Shown here: positions 21,873-29,356 of the stretch, piece after piece
How positions within the stretch are numbered: the stretch's first letter is position 1
Layout: each line of letters starts with the position of its first letter
Source: Sulfurovum sp.
Lineage (GTDB): Bacteria > Campylobacterota > Campylobacteria > Campylobacterales > Sulfurovaceae
DNA length: 29,356 bases
Reading direction: 5' to 3'
NCBI GenBank assembly: GCA_015663065.1
Contig: DQSX01000091.1
Span: 1-29,356, forward strand
Notes under the pieces: model-generated
What the model saw: only the letters and a program-made list of their open reading frames with translations
Databases searched by the model: none
Told to the model about the DNA's origin: nothing
Program-made: the position numbers and the translations under genes

Positions 21873-23008
21873 AGGCTCTCCTGTGCTTCTTTTTTGACTT
21901 GTTTCAAATCTATTTTACCCTTTTTGTATAACGATTTTTCCAACTTTTCTATGCTTGATAGAAACTTTTTGCTGTCTCGTGCCATGAGAAGTTGAAGCAG
22001 CTCTTTTTCACTCTTGCATGCTGCGATCTTCTCTTTGAACGGGTCACTTGGAGGTAGCAGCGTCTGTTTTTTTCTTTTCCAGACCATAGCGGTCAAATAC
22101 CCTGAGGCAAAGACCGTAAGATAGCCAAACAGGCTTGTAAGCCAGTCCCAGTCTCTGTGAAAAGGCGGAGGATCGTCACTTTTATCGACCAACACAGCTA
22201 CCTCTTCTCTTGAAATGTCAAAATGCTGTGCCGGGATGGTCAGCGTGTATATTTTCTTTGTCTGTGGGTTAAATGCTTTGAGTGCTACAGGCTCCAGATC
22301 AAAGCTTTTGGAGGCTGAGAGTGCCATAGGATAAACCACTGTACTCCGGGTGCCTGTTCTGCTATGCTGCGATGTGACAATGGCTTTTTCCTGAAAAAGA
22401 GTATAGTGGTCGGATTTTGGCAGCAGTATACTTAAAAGAGGAGGGTATCCTTCTCCTTTGAGCAATATTTGTAAAGGTAGCGGTTCGTACGCTTTGGCCG
22501 TATGTTTTTTGAATTCAACGTGAATGTTGAAATCACCGACCAGAACCGTCTCTTTGGGCAAGCTCTGTACGTTCAGAGTCAATGGAGGAAGCGTGATCTT
22601 GCTGTCTTGGGTCTCCAGGGTTTTAACGTTGTCCCGGTCTCCCGAGAAGCTGTAGGCTACACTTTCATCATTTGTTATTTTTTTTGTGAGGTCAAAGTCT
22701 ATCTCTATCTTCCCTTCTTTAAGCGGATAGATAAGGTAGGTGTATTTTATTTTTGTGTCATGGTGGGTATCTGTCTCCTGCAGGTCAAGACGCTGGAAAA
22801 AATAGTTGTCACTCTTTTTCAGGTCAAAATCAAACAGAAGTACAATATCATGATTGGTCTGATTCAGGTCAAGGGTTAAAATGACCGGCTCTTTGACGTA
22901 GGGGCTGCTGTTGTTAAGTTTGAAACTGTGGCTGAAATCTTCTGCAAAGAGAACAGTCAGTGTCAGGAAGAGGTAGAGCTTCAGTACCTTACCAAGGTTG
23001 TGTTTCAC
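21869..23008 (-). CDS. batD: BatD-like secreted, membrane-anchored protein
   Basis: A 379-aa protein with a signal peptide (MKHNLGKVLKLYLFLTLTVLFA), an extracytoplasmic beta-rich region (about 25-285), one membrane helix (about 295-315, LFGYLTVFASGYLTAMVW) and a basic cytoplasmic tail of about 60 residues. This layout and the operon place it in the BatD family. Sequence divergence is high, so the call leans on context. I choose a GTG start at 23008 because AAAGGA lies 7 nt upstream and a signal peptide begins there. An ATG at 23035 would add nine polar residues and overlap the previous gene more. The overlap with batB-batC is 20 bp and with moxR 4 bp. Any partner of the periplasmic part is unknown. 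Confidence 0.75.
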   Translation of the reverse strand: MKHNLGKVLKLYLFLTLTVLFAEDFSHSFKLNNSSPYVKEPVILTLDLNQTNHDIVLLFDFDLKKSDNYFFQRLDLQETDTHHDTKIKYTYLIYPLKEGKIEIDFDLTKKITNDESVAYSFSGDRDNVKTLETQDSKITLPPLTLNVQSLPKETVLVGDFNIHVEFKKHTAKAYEPLPLQILLKGEGYPPLLSILLPKSDHYTLFQEKAIVTSQHSRTGTRSTVVYPMALSASKSFDLEPVALKAFNPQTKKIYTLTIPAQHFDISREEVAVLVDKSDDPPPFHRDWDWLTSLFGYLTVFASGYLTAMVWKRKKQTLLPPSDPFKEKIAACKSEKELLQLLMARDSKKFLSSIEKLEKSLYKKGKIDLKQVKKEAQESL

Positions 23009-24539
23009 GTATGTATCCTTTATTGATGAGCTCATAGACTTTTGAGCTTAGGGGTTGTTCCTGGGCTTTGTTGTCCATGATGAGTCTTTTTTTCTCTTTG
23101 TCAGCGTTTTTCTCTTTTTGACTCTCTCCTCCTGAACCCGACCCGGAACTCGGCTGGTCTTCATCTCTGCTCTCTTTGCTCTCTTTGTCACCTTCCTCTT
23201 TGTCACTTTTAGAGCTGTCGGAGTTTTGTGATTTGGGATGTGCTATCCCCAGCTGAGCTGCATCTTTTTTTTCTAAAAGTGCCACAAGCTGAAGATTGTG
23301 CAGACTCTCTGCATCATCTCCAAGTTGCAACGCCTTAGTATAGTAAATTCTGGCTTTATCATATGCTTTGAGTAAAGCGTAGGCATTGGCTGTATTGTAG
23401 TAGAGTGTCTGTTTTATGCTGGGTGAAGTAGAGCGTATGGCTCGGTAGAGGGCTATGGCCTTTTTGTATTGCTGCAGTTTATAATAGCTGTTCGCCAGAG
23501 TGATCTGACTTTGTAAAGAAGCAACTTCGACCTTTTGCAGATGCTGTTTGCTTGCATTAAAATCCTTTTGCATATAGCTGCTGTAGGCGGCATTCAAGTG
23601 AAAACCATCCAAAAAAGAAGCCTCTGCATGTACACCTATAAATAGGAGCAGAGGGCTGAGGTATTTGACTGCTCTTGTATGCAGCATGACAAAAAGCAAG
23701 AGGGCAAAAAAGAGTGGTATCTGGTAGAGCTCCAGAGTTTTGTACTGTTTTTTTAGGATCGTTTGGGATGCTTGTTTTTCCTCTTCAATACTGCGTTGCA
23801 AGAGCTTGGCAGTGACTTGCGGGGAAGAGGAGACTTCCAGATACTTTCCCTCTGTTTGTGCCGCAAGTTCTTTGAGCATAGGATGAAGCCGGGTTACTAC
23901 CAGATTGCCTTTGCTGTCTTTGAGCATACTGCCATCAGGGTTTTCAACAGTCATACCCTGTTTTGTTCCAAGACCCAGTATATGAAGGTTGATATGGGCA
24001 TCTTTTAGCTGTGCGGAGAGTGCAGACACCTCTTCATCTTCTCCTCCGTCTGTCATCAAAATGAGTGTTTTTTCTCCTTTTTTGAGTGTAGATATTTTTG
24101 TAAAAAGCTTTTTTAAAGAGGTTCCTTTTGTCAATATATACTCAGGATTTAAACTTTTCAGTGCTGTTGAGACCAGTATGTGATCTGTGGTGGGAGGAGA
24201 GAGAAACAGAGGATTGCTGGTAAATGCTATGAGCATGATGTTGTCTTTTGCACTCTCTTGCAAAAAAGCTTCTATGGTCTGTTTCGCAAAGTCATAACGA
24301 CTGGGAGCTATGTCTTTTGCACGCATGGAGTAAGAGACATCCACGGCTATGATAATATCTTTTGCTTTGATGCTGCTCTCCTGAAGCCCTCTGTTTATGG
24401 AAGGACGGGAGAGTGTCAGTACGATGAGCAGAAGTATAAGAAGGTGCATTGAAGGACGGGGTGCTTTGGGTTTTTGAGTGAAATAGAGTACAAACAGAGG
24501 CACAACAAGCCATAAAAAACTTGGGTTGAGTAAGGTCAT
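22989..24539 (-). CDS. BatB-BatC fusion: VWA domain plus TPR membrane protein
   Basis: A 516-aa protein joining two proteins that are separate in Bacteroides and Leptospira. The BatB part has two N-terminal helices (about 5-22 and 30-46) and a VWA domain with intact metal site DVSYSM (67-72), Thr140 and MTDGGED (162-168). A further helix lies near 275-293 and a hydrophobic, signal-like stretch LSPLLLFIGVHAEA near 300. The BatC part has tetratricopeptide repeats (about 310-415, e.g. YYKLQQYKKAIALYRA), then a Ser/Lys/Glu/Asp-rich disordered region (about 425-495). The TPR part is predicted to face the periplasm. The ATG overlaps the batA stop by 4 bp. No frameshift is visible at the fusion joint. 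Confidence 0.85.
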   Translation of the reverse strand: MTLLNPSFLWLVVPLFVLYFTQKPKAPRPSMHLLILLLIVLTLSRPSINRGLQESSIKAKDIIIAVDVSYSMRAKDIAPSRYDFAKQTIEAFLQESAKDNIMLIAFTSNPLFLSPPTTDHILVSTALKSLNPEYILTKGTSLKKLFTKISTLKKGEKTLILMTDGGEDEEVSALSAQLKDAHINLHILGLGTKQGMTVENPDGSMLKDSKGNLVVTRLHPMLKELAAQTEGKYLEVSSSPQVTAKLLQRSIEEEKQASQTILKKQYKTLELYQIPLFFALLLFVMLHTRAVKYLSPLLLFIGVHAEASFLDGFHLNAAYSSYMQKDFNASKQHLQKVEVASLQSQITLANSYYKLQQYKKAIALYRAIRSTSPSIKQTLYYNTANAYALLKAYDKARIYYTKALQLGDDAESLHNLQLVALLEKKDAAQLGIAHPKSQNSDSSKSDKEEGDKESKESRDEDQPSSGSGSGGESQKEKNADKEKKRLIMDNKAQEQPLSSKVYELINKGYIRETQPW

Positions 24540-25477
24540 AACCTGCCCCTTGCAGGCTGTGGATGTTTTTGTGAATAGAGAACCCAGGCAAACAGCAGTA
24601 AAAATACTGCCAGCAGAGGAAAGATGATCAAAAGTTTTTTGTTAAGGTAGCTCTCTCCCCTTATGGCAGATGGTTCAAGTGTATTGATCTCTGCATAGAC
24701 TTTTTGCAGTACTTCTGCTGAGGTTGCAGCATAACTCTTTGCGCCTGTCTCTTTGGCAATGGTCTCCAACATAGCTCTGTCATAGTCACTCTTTTTGCCG
24801 ATACCAATGGTATATATTTTGACATTTTCAGCTTTGGCTTTGGCCACAGCTTCTTTGGGAGAGTGTTGTCCCGCATTGTGGTATCCGTCCGTTAAAAGGA
24901 TGATCGCTTTTTGTTTTGCTTCTCCAAAAGAGAGGGTTCTGAGAGATTGCATGATGGCATCTCCGATGGCTGTGCTCTCTCCGGCGATCCCCACATTGGT
25001 CAGTGCAAGCAGGTAGCTTAGTGATGCAAGATCGTAAGTCAAAGGCGATGCCGTGTAGGCAAAAGTACCAAAGACCACCACACCCATATTGTCATCAAAA
25101 CGCTGTTTTACAAACGCTTTGGAGAGGGCAATGGTCGTGTCATACTTGTTTTGGAATCGCTCATTGTTATTGAATCCACTCTGCGCCATAGAACCGCTGG
25201 CATCAATGGCCAAGATGAGGTCTCGGCCTTTTTTCAAGTCATTCCCTGAAGCATCATAAACAAAAGGTTTGGCCAAAGCAAAAACCATAAGTGAAAAGAT
25301 CAGGATTTTCAACCAGGCTTCCCAGCTGAGCAGAGGAGTCTGCTTTTTAAGCCATTCCAGTTTGGGAAAATAGTAGGTTTTGTTGTACTCTTTACACCAG
25401 AGAAAACAGGGAATGAGCAGTAACATAAGAAAAAACCAGGGTGAACCAAAATTAAAATGCATATATGATTTTAACAT
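24536..25477 (-). CDS. batA: BatA-like VWA-domain membrane protein
   Basis: A 313-aa protein with two N-terminal membrane helices (about 12-28 and 55-71), a cytoplasmic or inter-helix VWA domain (about 85-265) with a perfect metal-ion-dependent adhesion site DASGSM (92-97) and LLTDGYHNAG, and a C-terminal helix (about 287-305). This matches BatA. It leads the five-gene operon on the minus strand, divergent from the L,D-transpeptidase. The start is uncertain: ATG 25477 and ATG 25462 (five codons later, MHFNFGSP, closer to the usual BatA N-terminus) both lack a Shine-Dalgarno sequence. TACTATTAA upstream may be its -10. The VWA site should bind Mg2+ and a protein ligand. Confidence 0.87.
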   Translation of the reverse strand: MLKSYMHFNFGSPWFFLMLLLIPCFLWCKEYNKTYYFPKLEWLKKQTPLLSWEAWLKILIFSLMVFALAKPFVYDASGNDLKKGRDLILAIDASGSMAQSGFNNNERFQNKYDTTIALSKAFVKQRFDDNMGVVVFGTFAYTASPLTYDLASLSYLLALTNVGIAGESTAIGDAIMQSLRTLSFGEAKQKAIILLTDGYHNAGQHSPKEAVAKAKAENVKIYTIGIGKKSDYDRAMLETIAKETGAKSYAATSAEVLQKVYAEINTLEPSAIRGESYLNKKLLIIFPLLAVFLLLFAWVLYSQKHPQPARGRL

Positions 25478-25522
25478 GCTTGGGTTAATAGTAAGGCATC
25501 AATCTTTTTTATCTCTTTATGC

Positions 25523-25528
25523 TATAAT
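25523..25528 (+). promoter_or_regulatory. extended -10 element for the L,D-transpeptidase operon
   Basis: TATAAT preceded by TGC forms an extended -10 (TGCTATAAT), 36 nt before the ATG. AAAGGTAG before the ATG is a good ribosome binding site. Confidence 0.6.
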
Positions 25529-25564
25529 TTTTTTAACTTTCTGACGAATCAAAGGTAGCGGATA

Positions 25565-27232
25565 ATGAACAGATCACTGCAAGGCTTTTTCACTTTTATA
25601 CTCTTCATAGGACTCTTCTCTCTTTCTTCAAGCATGATGCATGCAGATGAGTTGGCTTACCATGACCGTGCTTCCGAGATCATTCATAGTTCGCTACAGA
25701 CTGAAAGGGACAACAGCTTTTTAAAAAAACTCTATAAAGAGCTTCTCTTTACTCCAGTCTGGATGCGTAGCAATGCTTTGTCTCCTGCAGCAAAAGAGCT
25801 TTTTGACTACATTCAAAACGATGAAACACTCAATAAGAACGGAAAGCTCTATAAAGAGAGTATCTTATTGAAAAAAATGGCGGAAATAGTCTATGCACAA
25901 AATAAAAATATTTATGCAAAAGTCTCTGTCGAATTCAAAATTTCACAACTCTACAAAGACTATACGGATTATGCCTATTTTGGAAGTATCAACTGGGGTG
26001 CCTTCAATGCAAGAATCTCCAATCTGATGGTCAACGATGTTAGTACGGAGTGGGTACTTCACAGACCGGAGATCGACCCTGTCAAGGTCTTGGACCATGT
26101 AGCACTTGGCAGTTCATTGAAAAAACAGTTTGACCACTATATGCCTACAGCGTATCACTACAGAGAGTTACAGGATGAACTTAAAAGGTATATGAAGATC
26201 CGTGAAGAGGGTGGCTGGGAGCCGATCTACCTCTCAAAAAAGCTCAAACCGGGACAGCGTGACAGAGGTGTTTACTCACTGCGTGAGAGATTGCGTGCAA
26301 CAGGAGATTACCAGGGGTGCCCAGAAAGTGATGAAGAGGAGCGCTATGACAAATGTCTGCAGGATGCTGTCAGACATTTTCAAAAACGTAACGGGCTTAA
26401 AGCAGATGCGGTGGTAGGACCGGTTACTCTGGCAGTGCTGAATAAAAGTGTGAATGAACGCATCACTATGATTCGTCTGAACCTTGACCGTATCAAATGG
26501 TTGAACAAACGAGAGGGAAAGAGACATATTATTATCAATATTCCTGACTTTAGACTCTATTTTGAAGAAGAGGGAAGGCTTATACAGAGTATGAGGGTGA
26601 TCACTGGTTCACCCAAACATCCTACCCCTATCTTCTCCGATACGGTAGAGATGATCGTACTGAATCCTTACTGGAATATCCCCAAAAGTATTATCCAAAA
26701 AGAGATGATTCCCAAGTTGCTTCGAAATCCTAATGCCATGGCAAGGCAAGGTATAGAGATACGTGCAGGCTGGGGTAAAAATGCGGCAAAGATCTCTGGA
26801 GGCTCCGTGAACTGGAGTCAATACCGCTACAGTAAAACAGTACCCTATCGTTTTGCGCAAACACCGGGATACAAAAATGCACTGGGAAAAGTAAAATTTC
26901 TTTTTCCCAATAAATTCTCGGTCTATATGCACGACACACCGACCAAACATCTTTTCAAAAGAGACAAAAGGGCATTCTCTCACGGCTGTATCCGTCTGCA
27001 AAAACCAAGAGCATTACTTGAAACTTTCTCAACGTTTAATGACAATATTGATTTTGAACAGTCGCAGAAGATCCTGAAAGGGAAAAAGAACACTTATTAT
27101 AAATTACAGGAAAAAGTACCTGTGGATGTGGTCTATTTGACAGCATGGGTAGATTATGAAGGAAAACTGCAATTCAGGAATGATGTCTATAAGTATGATG
27201 AAATGCAGTTGAAGTCATTTAGAAAGTGGTAA
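25565..27232 (+). CDS. YcbB/LdtD-type L,D-transpeptidase
   Basis: It forms 3-3 (mDAP-mDAP) peptidoglycan cross-links in the periplasm. The 555-aa protein has a signal peptide (about 1-27, ending SSMMHA), a helical N-terminal region, a peptidoglycan-binding domain (about 225-300; AVRHFQKRNGLKADAVVGP), and a YkuD catalytic domain (about 315-490). The catalytic motif is SHGCIRL with Cys475, and a conserved His456 in YMHDTP. NPYWNIP and the long insert before the active site are typical of the large YcbB subfamily rather than the short Ldt enzymes. Two extra cysteines in the peptidoglycan-binding region (GCPESDEEERYDKC) could form a disulfide. It is followed at once by coaE and dapF; DapF supplies its substrate residue. 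It differs from Campylobacter Pgp2/Csd6 carboxypeptidases. Confidence 0.9.
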   Translation: MNRSLQGFFTFILFIGLFSLSSSMMHADELAYHDRASEIIHSSLQTERDNSFLKKLYKELLFTPVWMRSNALSPAAKELFDYIQNDETLNKNGKLYKESILLKKMAEIVYAQNKNIYAKVSVEFKISQLYKDYTDYAYFGSINWGAFNARISNLMVNDVSTEWVLHRPEIDPVKVLDHVALGSSLKKQFDHYMPTAYHYRELQDELKRYMKIREEGGWEPIYLSKKLKPGQRDRGVYSLRERLRATGDYQGCPESDEEERYDKCLQDAVRHFQKRNGLKADAVVGPVTLAVLNKSVNERITMIRLNLDRIKWLNKREGKRHIIINIPDFRLYFEEEGRLIQSMRVITGSPKHPTPIFSDTVEMIVLNPYWNIPKSIIQKEMIPKLLRNPNAMARQGIEIRAGWGKNAAKISGGSVNWSQYRYSKTVPYRFAQTPGYKNALGKVKFLFPNKFSVYMHDTPTKHLFKRDKRAFSHGCIRLQKPRALLETFSTFNDNIDFEQSQKILKGKKNTYYKLQEKVPVDVVYLTAWVDYEGKLQFRNDVYKYDEMQLKSFRKW

Positions 27233-27235
27233 GTG

Positions 27236-27829
27236 ATGTCTTTTAAGTATGCCATAGCACTCACCGGAGGGATTGCAACCGGAAAAAGTACAGTGGTCAA
27301 ACTCTTTAGAGAAAAAGGTTTCCGGGTCATAGATGCAGACAAGATCGCACATGAGGTGCTGGATGCACAACATAGAGAGATCGCAGAGATGTTCAGTAAA
27401 GATTTTGTCAAAGAGGGAAAAGTGGACAGAAAATTGCTGGGAAGCATCGTATTTTCTGACCCGGAGAAAAGAAAAGCACTGGAAGGTCTGCTTCATCCTC
27501 TCATTTATGATAGAATTGCAGAAGCTTCAGAAAAACTGGACAAACGCGCAGAGCCTTATCTTGTGGACATCCCGCTTTTTTATGAGGGTGGACGTTATGC
27601 CATTGAAAAGGTGGTCGTGGTCTATGCCAGAAAAGAACAGCAGCTGGAAAGAGTGATGCAAAGAGACGGCTATGATAAAAAAGAGGCACTGGCACGTATT
27701 GAGTCTCAGATTGACATTGAAGAAAAACGTAAAAATGCCTCTTATGTCATCAACAACAGTACAAACCTCAAAGACCTTGCGTATGAGACAGAACGTGTGA
27801 AAGAAGCTATTTTAGGAGCGCTATTATGA
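27236..27829 (+). CDS. coaE: dephospho-CoA kinase
   Basis: CoaE phosphorylates dephospho-CoA in the last step of coenzyme A synthesis. The protein (197 aa from ATG 27236) has the P-loop GGIATGKST (11-19), IDADKIAHEVL, VDIPLFYE in the usual DxPLLfE position, and the lid helix RDGYDKKEALARIESQ. A GTG three bases earlier is also in frame; neither has a clear Shine-Dalgarno sequence, so coupling to the upstream gene, 3 nt away, is likely. Its stop overlaps the dapF start as ATGA. The coaE-dapF pairing is also what I recall from C. jejuni. It is a cytoplasmic monomer of normal length. Confidence 0.95.
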   Translation: MSFKYAIALTGGIATGKSTVVKLFREKGFRVIDADKIAHEVLDAQHREIAEMFSKDFVKEGKVDRKLLGSIVFSDPEKRKALEGLLHPLIYDRIAEASEKLDKRAEPYLVDIPLFYEGGRYAIEKVVVVYARKEQQLERVMQRDGYDKKEALARIESQIDIEEKRKNASYVINNSTNLKDLAYETERVKEAILGALL

Positions 27830-28572
27830 CCGTAACCAAATATTCTGCCAACGGCAATGATTTTATTATGTTCGTGGCACAGGAGAAGGCAGACAGGTCT
27901 GCCTTGGCAAAAAAACTTTGTCACCGACAAAATGGTGTGGGAGCAGACGGACTGGTAGTACTGTTGCCGCATAATGACTATGATTTTGAATGGGAGTTTT
28001 ACAACTCTGACGGTTCGCAGGCAGATATGTGCGGCAATGCAAGCAGGGCAGTAGCACATTATGCACATGAAAAAGGTATCTCCCGAGACAATAAAGCAGA
28101 GTTCTTAACAGGTGCAGGGGTCATTCGTGCAACGATAAACGGTCTGTATGTTGTCTCTGATATGGTGGACCCCGATATTATCAGGAAAGATATAGAAGCG
28201 TATGGTGAGAACTGGTGGCTCATTGATTCCGGCGTGCCTCATTTGGTGGCTCTTAGAGATGATATTGAGACTTTTGACCTGGCACAGGCCCGAGAATTGC
28301 GTGAAAAATACAATGCCAATGTCAATATTTGTAAAGTAGAAGATGAGACGATATATGTGCGTACTTATGAACGGGGTGTGGAAGATGAGACTTTGGCATG
28401 CGGAACGGGTATGGTTGCCTGTTTCATACGTAATTACAAAGAGGGAAAAGTCCCTGAACAGGTAAAAGTACACCCTAAGAGCGGAGATGAACTTTATGTG
28501 AGTGTTGAAGATGGTGTGTACCGTTTTGGCGGGAAAGTGACAAAAACATTTGTTGCAGAAACTATAGAATAG
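27826..28572 (+). CDS. dapF: diaminopimelate epimerase
   Basis: DapF interconverts LL- and meso-diaminopimelate for lysine and peptidoglycan synthesis, using two cysteines without a cofactor. Both are present: Cys69 in MCGNASRA and Cys192 in LACGTGMVA. The substrate-binding SANGNDF near the N-terminus and GADGLVVL (39-46) are typical. At 248 aa it is slightly shorter than E. coli DapF (274) but complete. Its ATG overlaps the coaE stop by 4 bp. The position downstream of an L,D-transpeptidase that acts on mDAP links precursor supply and cross-linking in one transcript. Confidence 0.96.
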   Translation: MTVTKYSANGNDFIMFVAQEKADRSALAKKLCHRQNGVGADGLVVLLPHNDYDFEWEFYNSDGSQADMCGNASRAVAHYAHEKGISRDNKAEFLTGAGVIRATINGLYVVSDMVDPDIIRKDIEAYGENWWLIDSGVPHLVALRDDIETFDLAQARELREKYNANVNICKVEDETIYVRTYERGVEDETLACGTGMVACFIRNYKEGKVPEQVKVHPKSGDELYVSVEDGVYRFGGKVTKTFVAETIE

Positions 28573-28580
28573 GAAAATAA

Positions 28581-29243
28581 ATGTTTACTATAAAAAAAAT
28601 GATAACAGCAGTGTTTGTATTTACCGCAGCCTCTTTGGGAAATCCATTTGATGAGGCAGTGGATGCTTACAATAAAGGAAACTATGTACAGGCACTCAAT
28701 ACTTTTTATGCTCTGGCAAAAAAAGGCGATGCCAAAGCCCAATACAATGTGGCATTGATCTATGAACACGGGAAAGGTGTCAAAGTGGATCTTGCCGAAG
28801 CAATGACCTGGTATGAAGAAGCAGCCAAACAGGGAAATGCAGCAGCTGCATATAACCTGGGACTTATGTACCAGCAGCACAAGAGTGCAGATCTCCAATC
28901 TGTCAAAAAAGCCATAGAGTGGTACGAGGTTGCAGCAAAGGGTGGAGTAAAAGAAGCCTATAACAATCTTGGATCTTTGTATATATTGGGCAAAGGGGTT
29001 GAAAAGCAGAGAAGAAAAGCTTTTGAACAGTTCAAAAATGCAGCCAATCTGGGTGACAGCAATGCACAGATCAATCTGGCGATCATGTACGGCTGGGGTA
29101 CAGACAACCCAAAAGACAAAATGAAAACTTTTTCATATTTGAAAAAAGCACAAAAAGCCGGTAACCCGAATGCCGATAAATACATGAATATGCTCTGTAA
29201 AGAGAGCCCCTGGGTTTGTGAAAAAGAAGCAGAAGAGAAGTAA
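28581..29243 (+). CDS. secreted Sel1-repeat (TPR-like) protein
   Basis: The 220-aa protein has an N-terminal signal peptide (about 1-20, beginning MFTIKKMITAVFVFTAA) and about four to five Sel1-like repeats. These are visible as A-x-YNLGLMY, A-YNNLGSLYILGKGV and A-INLAIMYGWGT, spaced about 36 residues. One C-terminal pair of cysteines (CKESPWVC) could form a disulfide. The architecture resembles Helicobacter cysteine-rich proteins (Hcp), but with far fewer cysteines, so I do not call it Hcp. Such proteins are usually periplasmic scaffolds. AGGAAA overlaps the region just after the dapF stop, 8 nt before the ATG. It ends the operon, and a small hairpin with a T-tract follows. Confidence 0.85.
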   Translation: MFTIKKMITAVFVFTAASLGNPFDEAVDAYNKGNYVQALNTFYALAKKGDAKAQYNVALIYEHGKGVKVDLAEAMTWYEEAAKQGNAAAAYNLGLMYQQHKSADLQSVKKAIEWYEVAAKGGVKEAYNNLGSLYILGKGVEKQRRKAFEQFKNAANLGDSNAQINLAIMYGWGTDNPKDKMKTFSYLKKAQKAGNPNADKYMNMLCKESPWVCEKEAEEK

Positions 29244-29265
29244 AAGCCTTCTTTTAACTTTTTTT
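29241..29265 (+). terminator. weak hairpin and T-tract after the Sel1-repeat gene
   Basis: TAAAAG (29241-29246, including the stop codon) pairs with CTTTTA (29251-29256) around CCTT, followed by ACTTTTTTT. The stem is short and A/T-rich, so strength is doubtful, but the long T-run fits termination before the tRNA promoter. Confidence 0.45.
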
Positions 29266-29268
29266 CAC

Positions 29269-29274
29269 TATACT
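29269..29274 (+). promoter_or_regulatory. -10 element for tRNA-Val
   Basis: TATACT lies 9 nt before the mature tRNA 5' end, a normal distance for tRNA promoters. Confidence 0.45.
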
Positions 29275-29283
29275 TTCATCCTT

Positions 29284-29356
29284 GCTCGCTTAACTCAGTT
29301 GGTAGAGTGCCACTATGACATGGTGGAAGTCACAGGTTCAAGTCCTGTAGCGAGCA
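29284..29356 (+). tRNA. tRNA-Val (anticodon GAC)
   Basis: A full 73-nt cloverleaf ends exactly at the window edge. The acceptor stem is GCTCGCT with AGCGAGC plus discriminator A. The D-arm is ACTC-AGTTGGTA-GAGT. The anticodon stem is CCACT/GGTGG with a closing T-G pair, and its loop ATGACAT gives anticodon GAC (Val, codons GUC/GUU). A 5-nt variable loop precedes the T-arm ACAGG-TTCAAGT-CCTGT. Whether CCA is encoded lies beyond the window. Confidence 0.95.

Overview
The window reads as ordinary chromosomal DNA of a Campylobacterota (former Epsilonproteobacteria) bacterium, most likely a free-living Sulfurovum/Sulfurimonas-type lineage. Evidence: RNase J with a long Asn-rich N-terminal extension, AT-rich promoters dominated by a TATAAT-like -10, short gaps and many 4-bp overlaps, and gene neighbourhoods I recall from Campylobacter/Helicobacter (kdsD/rnj/ksgA; RluA-like/purB/nrdA; nrdB/pcm; coaE/dapF). 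No taxonomic search was possible. I see no insertion sequence, prophage, CRISPR array or rRNA, and no composition shift suggesting recent transfer.

Layout. 1-128 (-): start of a gene running off the left edge, preceded by a possible 29-codon ORF. 206-619 (+): single-pass membrane protein of unknown function. 611-6731 (-): ksgA, rnj, kdsD, rluB, rarA (ribosome maturation, RNA decay, KDO supply, replication-fork maintenance). 6825-9390 (+): hisF, a nucleoside-phosphorylase-like gene, rlmN and a 33-codon membrane microprotein overlapping rlmN and ending in a terminator palindrome. 9391-9718: gene-free, holding a hairpin and an A-rich repeat found again after nrdA. 9719-10651 (-): RluA-family pseudouridine synthase, divergent from purB. 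10723-14624 (+): purB and nrdA. 14778-15449 (-): periplasmic rhodanese-like protein. 15450-15824: gene-free but unusually structured, a candidate small RNA. 15825-20083 (+): nrdB, a nitrilase-family hydrolase, pcm, an HTH/coiled-coil protein and chaA. 20080-25477 (-): tightly overlapped five-gene operon of the MoxR-DUF58-Bat type (batA, fused batB-batC, batD, moxR, DUF58). 25565-29243 (+): YcbB-type L,D-transpeptidase, coaE, dapF, Sel1-repeat protein. 29284-29356 (+): tRNA-Val(GAC).

Functional links. NrdA and NrdB together make class Ia ribonucleotide reductase although a rhodanese gene on the other strand separates them. DapF makes meso-diaminopimelate, the residue that the upstream L,D-transpeptidase cross-links. 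The MoxR/Bat genes look like one envelope-associated chaperone or metal-dependent complex whose client is unknown. Three RNA-modification genes (rluB, rlmN, RluA-like) and ksgA lie within 11 kb.

Most worth follow-up: the gene-free region before nrdB (two hairpins with pyrimidine-rich, anti-Shine-Dalgarno-like loops, its own TATAAT, and a separate nrdB promoter downstream); the rlmN-overlapping microprotein whose stop codon lies at the centre of a palindrome; two divergent promoters built on symmetric -10 elements; the chaA/DUF58 junction with both stop codons in one hairpin loop; and the rearranged, fused Bat operon.
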